In this document: positions 34,900 to 43,567 of the stretch, in pieces
Layout of the letters: the number at the start of each line of letters is the position of its first letter
Position numbering within the stretch: position 1 is the first letter of the stretch
From: an uncultured Blautia sp.
GTDB lineage: Bacteria > Bacillota > Clostridia > Lachnospirales > Lachnospiraceae
Direction of reading: 5' to 3'
NCBI RefSeq assembly: GCF_934371575.1
Contig: NZ_CAKRNY010000016.1
Span: 9,318 to 73,317, forward strand
DNA length: 64,000 bases
The notes under the pieces: generated by a model
The model's database searches: none
Told to the model about the DNA's origin: nothing
The model's input: only the letters and a program-made list of their open reading frames with translations
Translations under genes and position numbers: made by a program

Positions 34900-35970
34900 A
34901 TGGAAGAAAAAGTAAAGGCTTTTCTGGAGCTTGCAACCCAGAAAAAAGCCTCTGATATTTTTATTATTGCAGGTCGTCCCCTTTCCGTAAAAATTGACGG
35001 AAAGCTTTGCATCCTGGATGGATTTGAAGAACGGCTCATGCCGCCGGAAACAGATGAGTTTATCCGGATCATCTACAAGCTTGCCCATGACCGCAATATA
35101 CAGCCTATGCTGGATTCCGGAGACGATGATTTTTCCATGGCTATTCCCGGTCTCTCCAGATTCCGCGTAAATACATACCGGCAGCGTGGTTCCCTTGCCG
35201 CAGTCATCCGCATTATTGCGTTTAATCTGCCTGATCCCAAGGATCTGCATATTCCACCTGCTGTTATGGAAGCTGCTGATCTTACCAAGGGAATGGTTCT
35301 GATCACCGGACCTGCCGGAAGCGGAAAATCCACAACCATGGCCTGCATTATCGATCAGATCAACCACAGCCGTGAGGGACATATTATCACCCTTGAGGAT
35401 CCCCTTGAATATCTCCACCGCCATGACAAATGTATTGTAAGCCAGCGTGAGATCTGCACGGACACCGCCAATTATCTGGTTTCCCTGCGTGCCACCCTGC
35501 GCCAGAGTCCGGATGTTATTCTGCTTGGGGAAATGCGTGATCACGAAACCATCCAGACTGCCATGACTGCTGCCGAAACCGGACATCTGATTCTATCCAG
35601 CCTTCATACTACAGGCGCAGCCAATACTATCAGCCGTATTATGGATGTTTTCGAACCCAGTCAGCAGCATCAGATTGCCATTCAGCTTTCCATGGTACTG
35701 CAGACCGTTATTTCCCAGCAGCTGGTGCCCGACATAGATGGACATAATATTCCTGTTTTTGAAATCATGCGTCTTACTCCTGCAATCCGCAATATGATTC
35801 GTGACAATAAAATCTACCAGATTGACGGCGTAATTGCATCCTCTTCCCAGTCTGATATGCGTTCCATGGACAACAGCCTTCTGGAGCTTTACCGTAACAG
35901 ACAGATTACCAGAGAGACCGCATTGAAATATTCTTCAAACCCGGAAATGTTAAAAAGGAAGCTCCTGTAA
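34900..35970 (+). CDS. PilT-type retraction ATPase
   Basis: 356 aa. It has an N-terminal PAS-like domain and a RecA-like ATPase with Walker A GPAGSGKSTT near 139, Asp box ITLEDPLEY near 165, Walker B VILLGEMRD near 207 and His box GHLILSSLHTTGA near 228. The AIRNMIRD motif near 305 is diagnostic of PilT rather than PilB, which carries a tetracysteine zinc site absent here. PilT hexamers power retraction. It is the only ATPase in the cassette. A terminator overlaps its last codons. Confidence 0.88.
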   Translation: MEEKVKAFLELATQKKASDIFIIAGRPLSVKIDGKLCILDGFEERLMPPETDEFIRIIYKLAHDRNIQPMLDSGDDDFSMAIPGLSRFRVNTYRQRGSLAAVIRIIAFNLPDPKDLHIPPAVMEAADLTKGMVLITGPAGSGKSTTMACIIDQINHSREGHIITLEDPLEYLHRHDKCIVSQREICTDTANYLVSLRATLRQSPDVILLGEMRDHETIQTAMTAAETGHLILSSLHTTGAANTISRIMDVFEPSQQHQIAIQLSMVLQTVISQQLVPDIDGHNIPVFEIMRLTPAIRNMIRDNKIYQIDGVIASSSQSDMRSMDNSLLELYRNRQITRETALKYSSNPEMLKRKLL

Positions 35971-35985
35971 TGAGCTTCCTTTTCT
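35953..35985 (+). terminator. Terminator overlapping the pilT stop codon
   Basis: AAAAGGAAGCTC pairs with GAGCTTCCTTTT across a 7-nt loop that contains the pilT TAA, and is followed by CTTC. It ends the pilus-like operon and, read on the other strand, also lies just after the convergent protease gene. Confidence 0.8.
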
Positions 35986-35999
35986 TCATAGTATCACAT

Positions 36000-38576
36000 T
36001 CAGTACTTCTTTACAGCTTTGAATGCTTTGTATTTACTCTTTACAACACCTGTAGGTTCTTTCACATATGCCCGCACATAATAGGCGTATTTCTTTCCCT
36101 TCTTTACCTTCGTATCTGTCCAGGAAGACGTACTTCCCTTCTTAATCGAAGCTACCCGCTTATATTTACCATTTCCTGTTTTTCTGTAAATATAATAACC
36201 ATCACAGTTCTTCTGTGCTTTCCACTTCAGCTTCAGACCTTTTTTTACATTGGAAACAGAAGTAAGCTTTTGTAAAGAAGGGGCTGCCTTGTATTTACCA
36301 CTGGACTTGTAGCTGCTTGCCACAGTCTTATTATTTACTGTACAATATGCTCTGACCGTATACTCATAGACAGTCGTTGCTTTTATCTTCTTATCTTTGT
36401 AAGACGTAGCCGCTGCCTTTTTTACAGAAGCAATTCTGGTCCATTTTCCCGAGGATGTTTTTCGATAGATCGCATATCCGGCGGCTCCTGAAATCTTATT
36501 CCAGGACACCGTATTATATCCACCGGAGGACACCGTCACGGAAACTGTCGGTGTGGACAATGCAGTTTTCACAGATTTCTCATCTGTAAAACCAGAATAC
36601 CTGGCAGTTCCATTTACCATACTGTAAGCACGGATTTTGTATGTATATGTAATTCCCGGATTGACAGCCGTATCTGTCCAGGTATTGCAGTTCCAGGATA
36701 CTGTAGTCATCTTCCTGTATTCGCCGCCTGCTTCTTTCCGATAAATCTGATAACCGGAAACCCCAGCAGATTTCGTCCATGTCAGATCAATTTTGTTGTA
36801 AGCTTTGGCGGATACCGATGGTGATGATGGTTTCTGTACCGTTACAGCACTGCTCAGCGTCCTTGTATGAGCCTTGATTCTGGCACAGGCACTTGGACTT
36901 GTTTTGGAAAAATCATTCCAGCCGCTTTTTTCATGGTAGCAAAAGCTTTGATTTGCTTCCAGGTCTGCATGAAATTCCACCCATTCATAAGCACTGTTCG
37001 TCTCGCACAGATAGTCAACAGTTCCGGATCCAACGTTGGTGATAACAACCGAGTACAAAGTTCCATCCAGCAGATTCACTTCCGGCACCTGTACTGTGGA
37101 AATCCCTGCATGCTCCTGGTAAAACCGAACCGGAATGCTGTATGCAGGAGTTCCGCTTACCGGATTGCTCCTGTCTGTCAGATTGGTATAAACCTGTATG
37201 CTGTAAGAGCCTTCATCTGTATATGTGGCAAGAACCACTTCCCCTAAAGCCTCTCCCTTCCCATTTCCTGCTTTTGCCTGAAAAACATTGGCAACAGAAG
37301 AGATCGTGCCACTTCCTGACGGATATAATTTCAGTTTGCTTAACGCACTGGATCCATCGTAAAAATAGTTATTTCTGTATTGAGGATTTGTGACTGCTTC
37401 ACAGGCCACTATATTATAGTTGCTTTTATTCTGATAGGAAATGTAAAAATAACCGCCATCTCCCCAGTCTGCTCCCCAGCTGTTTCTCGCAATCCAGGCA
37501 CCGTCTGAGGTCACATTGCATTCATCATTAAAATTCTCCCTGGAAAAGCTGTCATCCCAGCCGACCAGAGTTACGGCATGGTTTACCCCTGCACCTCCCG
37601 GATAACTGTACGCATATGTATAAGGATTATAATAACTGTCATACATCCCAAAGGACACGGAAGCAGAGCCATATTCTGAAATCAGTGACTTTATATTGTT
37701 TACAGAATAAGAAGAAAAAGCCGCATTTTCCAGATAAGCAGTGGTCTTATATGCCATTCCCGCTTCCGGAACCTTATCAGAATCCAGGGTATGGTCTGCG
37801 TCGGTCTCATAAGGCACCTGGGACTCCAGTGCCATACCACTCCACGTACTGAGGAAAAGAGCTGCTAATGTCTGATTTCCCCCTTCCCGGTAATCGTGCA
37901 GAACATTATTTCTGTCATTAGGAGTATTCCCCAGAGGATCATTCTTGCGGTTTGCAAAAAAATACGCCAGATGTTCCTCCGACAGATCGAACAGCCCTGT
38001 TCCCGCTCTCCTGAAGGATATTTCCAGATTGGCTGCAAGCGTATATGCCCAGCACATATTGGAAGGCTTCTGATTCCGCACCGGAATGGAAAGACTGCTT
38101 CTCGGATCATATTTCGCCGGATAAGAAGCTGCTCTTGCATCTCCTACGCTTCCGGTCTCACCACTTCCATTCCCGGAGGGAGGATCCAGATAACTTAATG
38201 GTTCCAGTTCCCGGATTGGCTCTAACTGAGCTTCCAGTTCCGCTTCTGTAAGCGAATTCTCTTCCCCGGAATTTTCATTTTCAGGAGACGGATTCTCCTG
38301 GTCCAGACTGCCAAACCCGGCAGTCTGTTCCTGAATTTCTCCATCAGAAAATCCATCCTCACTTTCATCGGAAAGAAACTCCTCCGTATCAGAGGACAAA
38401 TCCTCATTCTCCAAAGAAGTCTCCTCACTATCTCCATCTGTAAATTCACCACTGTCTTCCCATGGGGCATTTCCATCCGTAAGGTCTGCCGCCCGGACCG
38501 GCATTTCTGTACAGGCCAGAGAGCCTGCCAAAAGTAAGCTTAAAACTCCGTTTTTTAAGATCTTATTATATTTCAT
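36000..38576 (-). CDS. Secreted papain-like (C1) cysteine protease with three Fn3-like domains
   Basis: 858 aa. Signal peptide to about residue 29; an acidic Glu/Asp/Ser-rich propeptide (30-130); a papain-family domain with catalytic Cys in PSNMCWAYTLA near 173, His in GGAGVNHAVTLVGWDD near 333 and Asn in WIARNSWGADWG near 364; then a beta domain (about 400-580) and three fibronectin-III-like modules (about 590-855), each with the pattern GYxIYRK ... W/Y ... Y.VRAY. The Lys-rich C terminus lacks a sortase motif. Its start overlaps the hisC stop (ATGA), an unexpected coupling of a biosynthetic and a secreted gene. Confidence 0.87.
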   Translation of the reverse strand: MKYNKILKNGVLSLLLAGSLACTEMPVRAADLTDGNAPWEDSGEFTDGDSEETSLENEDLSSDTEEFLSDESEDGFSDGEIQEQTAGFGSLDQENPSPENENSGEENSLTEAELEAQLEPIRELEPLSYLDPPSGNGSGETGSVGDARAASYPAKYDPRSSLSIPVRNQKPSNMCWAYTLAANLEISFRRAGTGLFDLSEEHLAYFFANRKNDPLGNTPNDRNNVLHDYREGGNQTLAALFLSTWSGMALESQVPYETDADHTLDSDKVPEAGMAYKTTAYLENAAFSSYSVNNIKSLISEYGSASVSFGMYDSYYNPYTYAYSYPGGAGVNHAVTLVGWDDSFSRENFNDECNVTSDGAWIARNSWGADWGDGGYFYISYQNKSNYNIVACEAVTNPQYRNNYFYDGSSALSKLKLYPSGSGTISSVANVFQAKAGNGKGEALGEVVLATYTDEGSYSIQVYTNLTDRSNPVSGTPAYSIPVRFYQEHAGISTVQVPEVNLLDGTLYSVVITNVGSGTVDYLCETNSAYEWVEFHADLEANQSFCYHEKSGWNDFSKTSPSACARIKAHTRTLSSAVTVQKPSSPSVSAKAYNKIDLTWTKSAGVSGYQIYRKEAGGEYRKMTTVSWNCNTWTDTAVNPGITYTYKIRAYSMVNGTARYSGFTDEKSVKTALSTPTVSVTVSSGGYNTVSWNKISGAAGYAIYRKTSSGKWTRIASVKKAAATSYKDKKIKATTVYEYTVRAYCTVNNKTVASSYKSSGKYKAAPSLQKLTSVSNVKKGLKLKWKAQKNCDGYYIYRKTGNGKYKRVASIKKGSTSSWTDTKVKKGKKYAYYVRAYVKEPTGVVKSKYKAFKAVKKY

Positions 38577-39631
38577 CTCAACAGATATTCTTTCAAAAAT
38601 TCAATCAATCTTTCCATTTCTTCCTGTGTACCAACAGTAATACGCAGGTAATTGTCGATTCTTGGTTTCGGGAAATATCTTACATAAATATGTTTCTCTC
38701 GAAGTGCTTCGAAGATCTCCCTTGCCGGGCAACTGCTGTGAGAAGCAAAAATAAAGTTCGTCCTGGAATCCGGGAAGTGGAAACCAAGAGCAGACAGCTC
38801 TCTTTTCGTCCATTCCCTTGTAGCAATAATCTTCTCGCAGGTATCTGTAAAATATTTCTTATCCTGAATAGCAGCCACACCTGAGACAAGAGTAGTGCGA
38901 TCCATGGTATAAGAATTAAAAGAATATTTCACATCGTTCAGGAACCGGATCAACTGTGGATTACCACATGCAAAACCGATACGCATTCCAGCCATGGAAC
39001 GTGATTTTGAAAAAGTCTGAACTACCAGAAGATTATCATATTTATCAATCAGTTCCAATGCAGATTTCGCCCCAAAATCCACATAAGCCTCATCTACGAT
39101 CACGATTACATCCGGATTATGCTGAATAATTTCCTCTATATCAGAAAGAGGAAGCTCCACTCCTGTAGGTGCATTGGGATTCGGAAAAATAATTCCACCA
39201 TTTTCACCAAAATAGTCTTCCTTACAAATGCAGAAGTTCTGATCAAGAGCTTTCCGTTCGTACGGAATTCTGAAAAGGTCTGCCCACACATCATAAAAGG
39301 AATAGGTAATGTCCGGAAAAAGAATTGGCTTATCTGAATTAAAAAAGGTAAGGAAACTCATAGCGAGAACATCATCTGAGCCAACGCCGACAAATACCTG
39401 ATCATCTTTCAGTCCATAATGCTCTGCAATAGCATGTACCAGATCTCCAGCTGTAGGATCCGGATAAAGCCGAAGCGTATCTGGCTGAATTCCCAGCAAT
39501 GCTTTCTCTACTCCAGGTGCAGGTGGATAAGGATTCTCATTGGTATTCAGCTTGATCATGTCTGGCTGGTTCGGCTGCTCGCCTGGTGTATAAGGTACTA
39601 CTTTACGAATGTTTGCTTCCCATGTATTCAT
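38573..39631 (-). CDS. hisC: Histidinol-phosphate aminotransferase
   Basis: 352 aa, a class I/II PLP aminotransferase. Substrate-binding KLNTNENPYPP near residue 27, VIVDEAYVDFG near 173 and the PLP lysine in TFSKSRSMAGMRIGFA near 209 are typical of HisC. It has a GAGG site and follows mgtE by 51 nt. No other his gene is present, so a related phenylalanine/tyrosine or cobalamin-type (CobD-like) aminotransferase is the alternative, but length and motifs fit HisC best. Confidence 0.85.
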   Translation of the reverse strand: MNTWEANIRKVVPYTPGEQPNQPDMIKLNTNENPYPPAPGVEKALLGIQPDTLRLYPDPTAGDLVHAIAEHYGLKDDQVFVGVGSDDVLAMSFLTFFNSDKPILFPDITYSFYDVWADLFRIPYERKALDQNFCICKEDYFGENGGIIFPNPNAPTGVELPLSDIEEIIQHNPDVIVIVDEAYVDFGAKSALELIDKYDNLLVVQTFSKSRSMAGMRIGFACGNPQLIRFLNDVKYSFNSYTMDRTTLVSGVAAIQDKKYFTDTCEKIIATREWTKRELSALGFHFPDSRTNFIFASHSSCPAREIFEALREKHIYVRYFPKPRIDNYLRITVGTQEEMERLIEFLKEYLLR

Positions 39632-39682
39632 TTCAGTCCATCCTCGCTTCTTCGTATTATTTATTATAGTTTTCCTTTTATG

Positions 39683-41077
39683 TTACCCTGCCAGATGCAG
39701 CACTCCAATCAGGAATATCCAGCCAAGACCATAATAGGTTATAACGGCAACAAGGTCATTGATTGTTGTAATCAGGGGACCTGACGCAACCGCCGGGTCA
39801 ACACCTACTTTTTTAAAGAATAATGGGATACAGGTTCCCACAGCACTGGAAATCAGCATTGCCAGAAGAAGGGCAATTCCAATACAGCCTGAGACTGCAT
39901 ACGCAAATACCAGTGTCTTTCCTTTGAAAAGATAAATATAAAGTCCGATAAGTACAAACGAAAGGATTCCAAGCAACGCACCGTTGCAAAGACCAATTCT
40001 CATTTCCTTAAATACAAGCTCCAGCTTCTGTCTGCCCGTAAGGGACTCATCCATCAGCACACGGATGGTAACAGCCAGAGACTGTGTACCAACGTTACCA
40101 GCCATATCCAATATAAGGGACTGGAAAGCCATAATAATAGGAAGCTGGGTAACTACATTCTCAAATACACCAACTACAGAGGATACCACCATACCAAGTC
40201 CAAGAAGAACGATCAGCCAAGGCATACGTTTCTTCATACTCTCTTTCAGCGGCTCCTTTAAATCCTCCTCTGCAGTAAGACCTGCCAGCATGGCGTAATC
40301 CTCTCCCATCTCATCATCAACCAGGTCGATAATATTGGAAGATGTGATAACACCCAGAAGACGGTTGTCATTATCCAACACAGGAATAGAATCCTCGGAA
40401 TAGGCTTTCAGTTCTTCGATACAGTCGTCAATGCCTTCCTCCGCATATACATATGGATAGGAAGTTGCAACCAGATCATCCAGAGATCGGTCCTGTCTTG
40501 CAATGATCAGATCCTTCAGATCAATGGCGCCGTAAAATTTCTGTGATTCTGTCACCACAAAGATTGTGGAAATATTATCATTTTTTGCAGCCTGCTCCAC
40601 CAGACTGCTCATAGCCTGTTTCACAGTAAGATTCTCACGAATGATAATGCAGTTGGTCGTCATGCGGCTACCAATTTCATCCTCATCAAAGGATGCAATC
40701 ATCTCAATATCATGACGGACATCATCATCCATTAATTCTACCAGAATTTTCTTCTTGGCCTTATCTATTTTGTGGAGAACCTCCACAAGAGCATCGGTCT
40801 CCATGCGTGAGAGAATGGCTGCGCCTTTTTTCACATCCATCTCTTTCACATATTCCGCTGCGTTATCTGAGTCCGTATATTCAAAAATATCGGACAGCAT
40901 ATCCAGATCCAGAATACGATACAGTTTGTAACGCTCCTGAACAGTCAGCCTTGGCATTGCGTCTGCAATGTCATTGGCATGAAAATCTCCCAGCTTATCG
41001 CTCATAGCTGCCGGAGAGGTATTACTTCTTACTACAGCCAGAATGTCCTGGGTGTAGTCCTGCACTCTTTTCTCCAT
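39683..41077 (-). CDS. mgtE: Magnesium transporter MgtE
   Basis: 464 aa. The N-terminal MgtE helical domain (residues 1-130; GDFHANDIADAMPRL) and two CBS domains (about 130-250; TMTTNCIIIRE, PVLDNDNRLLGVITSSNIID) form the Mg2+ gate. Five membrane helices (about 285-460) follow, with the pore signature MAFQSLILDMAGNVGTQSLA near 320. The architecture is complete. It starts behind GGAGAAAG. No M-box aptamer was found in the 500-nt upstream region. Confidence 0.93.
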   Translation of the reverse strand: MEKRVQDYTQDILAVVRSNTSPAAMSDKLGDFHANDIADAMPRLTVQERYKLYRILDLDMLSDIFEYTDSDNAAEYVKEMDVKKGAAILSRMETDALVEVLHKIDKAKKKILVELMDDDVRHDIEMIASFDEDEIGSRMTTNCIIIRENLTVKQAMSSLVEQAAKNDNISTIFVVTESQKFYGAIDLKDLIIARQDRSLDDLVATSYPYVYAEEGIDDCIEELKAYSEDSIPVLDNDNRLLGVITSSNIIDLVDDEMGEDYAMLAGLTAEEDLKEPLKESMKKRMPWLIVLLGLGMVVSSVVGVFENVVTQLPIIMAFQSLILDMAGNVGTQSLAVTIRVLMDESLTGRQKLELVFKEMRIGLCNGALLGILSFVLIGLYIYLFKGKTLVFAYAVSGCIGIALLLAMLISSAVGTCIPLFFKKVGVDPAVASGPLITTINDLVAVITYYGLGWIFLIGVLHLAG

Positions 41078-41592
41078 CCTGCTTTCTCCAATCTGATAAT
41101 TAAGATATTTCTCCCTTTTTCAGGGAATATTGGATCCCACACAGGGCATATGAAGTAATCCAGATAACTATAGTTTTCACCTGGATAGTACACAAATATA
41201 CGCACAAAAAAGGGCAGAACGATCCTGATAAGTCCCTTTATTCGTACAGTAAAATTCTTGTGGATTTCATAGGATTGAAAAAAGAAATGCAATCAGAAAA
41301 CTGGCATACCGCGCTCTATTATAATGAAAAAACAGAATGTACACTGCGCTCGTCTGTCATTTCGTTTTTCCATCCTATGCAACTACTTCGCCCATGAGAA
41401 TCGCAACTATCCATTCTGTTCACCTGCCTTTGTTCTTAGATTTTATGGGAATATATTTTATCCCCACAGGTCATTCTAACTGCTTTTATACAAAAAATCA
41501 ATTCCTATTTTGCTATTTACCTGATTTTTCACCTGGTTTTTTCAGGTTTCTTTCCATTTCTTTACATAGCAATCATTTTCCCATGACTGAAT
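41078..41592. other. Intergenic region between mgtE and the PLD-family gene
   Basis: About 515 bases. On the minus strand a TATAAT lies near 41323-41328 and an ATCCAG/CTGGAT hairpin near 41158-41186, so a long mgtE leader is possible. No known riboswitch core was recognised. Short open frames here lack ribosome sites. Confidence 0.4.
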
Positions 41593-41620
41593 AGAAAAGA
41601 GAGACGGCAAAAGCCGTCTC
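41593..41620 (-). terminator. Terminator of the PLD-family gene
   Basis: GAGACGGC-TTTT-GCCGTCTC followed by TCTTTTCT on the minus strand, 20 nt after the stop. Confidence 0.88.
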
Positions 41621-41640
41621 AAAAATCAACACACTATAGA

Positions 41641-43098
41641 TTACAACAACTGTCTCAATGGTCTTATTATAATTCTTAATACTCCATAAAACAGCTTCTT
41701 CTGCCAGTTCAGCACTTTGGTTTCATACTGCGCACCTTCGGTTTCCTGACCGGAAGACAAAACTTCTTTACTTTTTTCCATATAAATATTTTCAGTTTCC
41801 TGAATCTGATCATTTAATTCCTGACTGTCAATCACCAGCATTACCTCCGTGTCCAGATATGTACTTCGCATATCCAGATTATAGGAGCCAACCACAGATA
41901 ACCGGTCATCTATCAGAGCTGCTTTGGTATGTACTGCATGCTCATTCATAAGCTCGTATACATCTGCACCTGTTTTCAGGATTTTCTTCTTCTGATTCAG
42001 GTAATCGGTGCATCCCCAGGGGTTGGAGCCTTTCTCAACTGCATTGAGCATAATCTTCAACTCTGCATGGGAAGAAATTTCTGTGAGAACATCATACATA
42101 TAGCCATTGCAGATCACATATGGTGTCTGAATGGTTACATTGTCTGCGTCCTGTGCCAAATATTGGATTGTCTGGAGCACCAACGGCGTTTTGGGGCCTG
42201 CATGGGTTCCATTATTGACAAGAGTAATTTTGTTCGCAGAAATGGTATCTCTTTCCCAGGAATTGTAAGTTTCAATATCAGGGTATTTTTCTGTCAGAGC
42301 AGCATAACGCGCTTCTAAGGACTGGTACTGGTTTTCGTACTTTGACAGATTTTCCTGTACCTCGTCTGCCACTTCTTCTGTCACAGAAATTTCTGAACTA
42401 TTCTTTTTTCTTCCACCCTTTATTTTCACGCAATCTTCATTCCATATCTGCTGAAAATACGCTTCCAGTTCCTGCAGGGATTCACCCCTACCGTTTGTGG
42501 TATCGTACACCAGGATATCCCGGTCCACATTAATGCCGGTGGTTTTATCCCCCAGAAAAATATCATTGCTGTTGCGGCCGCCAAGCAAATACATTTCTTT
42601 ATCGACAATAAGATATTTATCATGCATCCGGTAATTTACCTGCAACAGACTGGCAGGTGTTATGGGATTGTATACTCCTACCTGCACATTTTCTCTTGCT
42701 GCCAATGCCTGGAATTCCTTACTTCCGTTCAGAAACAGCTGCTGGTAAATTCCGTCAATTAAGAGCTTAACTTCCACACCTTTTTCTGCCGCATTATTTA
42801 ATGCTGCCAAAAGATCTGTACCACTGTCATCCGCCCGCAGATCAAAGGTAGATAAAACAATACTGTCTTTTGCCTTTCCGATCATACGCAAACGCCACAA
42901 AAGTGCCTCTTCATTGTCATCAATGCAGCGGATTCGTTCGCTCCCTGGCGTATCGGAAGTGAACTCAGTCTGCTTTAGCGTTTCCGCAAGTTTATCATCT
43001 GGCTTCTTGCAGTACAACGGTGCAAAAACATTTACCAGTACTACAATAAGCAGAAACCATAGAAGTATATTCCTTATTCGTTTTAGATTTTTCTTTAT
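41641..43098 (-). CDS. Phospholipase D-family protein, cardiolipin-synthase-like, probable ATA start
   Basis: Two HKD motifs, HDKYLIVDKEMYLLGGRN near residue 160 and HTKAALIDDRLSVVGSYN near 390, define a phospholipase D-superfamily enzyme such as cardiolipin synthase or a phosphatidyltransferase. The first standard start codon in frame is TTG at 43017, but it has no ribosome site and would cut off an in-frame, clearly coding signal anchor (KKNLKRIRN then a 17-residue hydrophobic helix). The reading frame upstream contains only ATA at 43098, spaced 9 nt after AGAAAGGG, before a TAG. I therefore place the start at ATA, giving about 485 aa. A sequencing error or mutated ATG is the alternative. 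Confidence 0.72.
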   Translation of the reverse strand: MKKNLKRIRNILLWFLLIVVLVNVFAPLYCKKPDDKLAETLKQTEFTSDTPGSERIRCIDDNEEALLWRLRMIGKAKDSIVLSTFDLRADDSGTDLLAALNNAAEKGVEVKLLIDGIYQQLFLNGSKEFQALAARENVQVGVYNPITPASLLQVNYRMHDKYLIVDKEMYLLGGRNSNDIFLGDKTTGINVDRDILVYDTTNGRGESLQELEAYFQQIWNEDCVKIKGGRKKNSSEISVTEEVADEVQENLSKYENQYQSLEARYAALTEKYPDIETYNSWERDTISANKITLVNNGTHAGPKTPLVLQTIQYLAQDADNVTIQTPYVICNGYMYDVLTEISSHAELKIMLNAVEKGSNPWGCTDYLNQKKKILKTGADVYELMNEHAVHTKAALIDDRLSVVGSYNLDMRSTYLDTEVMLVIDSQELNDQIQETENIYMEKSKEVLSSGQETEGAQYETKVLNWQKKLFYGVLRIIIRPLRQLL

Positions 43099-43135
43099 CG
43101 CTATACACCCTTTCTAATATCAATATTTCTCAGGC

Positions 43136-43204
43136 TTCACCCCAGTTTCCACTGTCTCAGACAGCCTTTTCTAAAGATATTTTATCAAATTTTTTTATAA
43201 ATTC
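43136..43204. repeat. Dispersed repeat A, copy 1 (leader of the PLD gene)
   Basis: A 25-bp block TTCACCCCAGTTTCCACTGT plus CTCAG is identical to 54130-54154, and the next 13 bases differ at three positions. A second block (43171-43204) matches 54249-54282 at about 28 of 34 positions. Both copies lie just upstream of minus-strand genes. The 54-kb copy has about 80 extra bases between the blocks. Confidence 0.65.
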
Positions 43205-43350
43205 ATATCCTCATTTTCTTTCGCTGTAAAGCCAAGGAATAATCCGGCTAATCTTACATATAATATAAAATCAGCCGTTTTTCTCTTGAAACGCTTTTAT
43301 TTTCGGCTAAAATACATTCATAGTATATATTAGCCGAAGGAGGAATTCTT

Positions 43351-43503
43351 ATGAGTTATATCTCAAGAAGCTTGGAAAGCTATGTTGTGTCTGAAATTGC
43401 AAAAACCTATTTGAACTGTGGAATTGATATTGTTCTAGAACATGATGGGATGCTGAATCCTCTGGAAATCAAAATGCCATCACACCGGATACTCCAAGTG
43501 TGA
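43351..43503 (+). pseudogene. Remnant of a DUF4143-type AAA+ ATPase
   Basis: A 50-codon frame with a good AAGGAGG site reads SRSLESYVVSEIAKTYLNCG directly joined to IDIVLEHDGMLNPLEIK. In full DUF4143 proteins these two segments are separated by the YYYRDKDGxE nuclease-like motif, which is missing here. The last codons (from 43474) are made by the neighbouring terminator hairpin, so the reading ends in unrelated sequence. It looks like an internally deleted and truncated leftover of a formerly full-length ATPase gene, although it may still be translated. Confidence 0.6.
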
Positions 43504-43509
43504 TGGCAT
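43474..43509 (-). terminator. Terminator of the uxuB-gntP-VOC operon
   Basis: A perfect 12-bp stem ATGCCATCACAC / GTGTGATGGCAT followed by TTTGATTT on the minus strand. It overlaps the end of the plus-strand ATPase remnant. Confidence 0.72.
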
Positions 43510-43567
43510 ATGCCCTTTCTGCTGTTTGAAAAGCCCAATAACTCAGTTAAGCGCAACAGGTAAAGAA

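Noticed and set aside
34678..35586. 302-codon minus frame opposite pilT
   Set aside because: pilT Walker and His-box motifs are on the plus strand; the minus reading has no family features.
41032..41292. 86-codon minus frame overlapping the mgtE start
   Set aside because: Overlaps mgtE in another frame, no ribosome site, aromatic-rich noise.
41078..41340. Possible M-box or other metal riboswitch upstream of mgtE
   Set aside because: Searched for the M-box core and the Mn (yybP-ykoY) core by eye; neither is present, only generic hairpins.
43351..43503. Small toxin or novel small protein
   Set aside because: Its segments match DUF4143 ATPase blocks with a deletion, and its end is made by a terminator, so a remnant is more likely.
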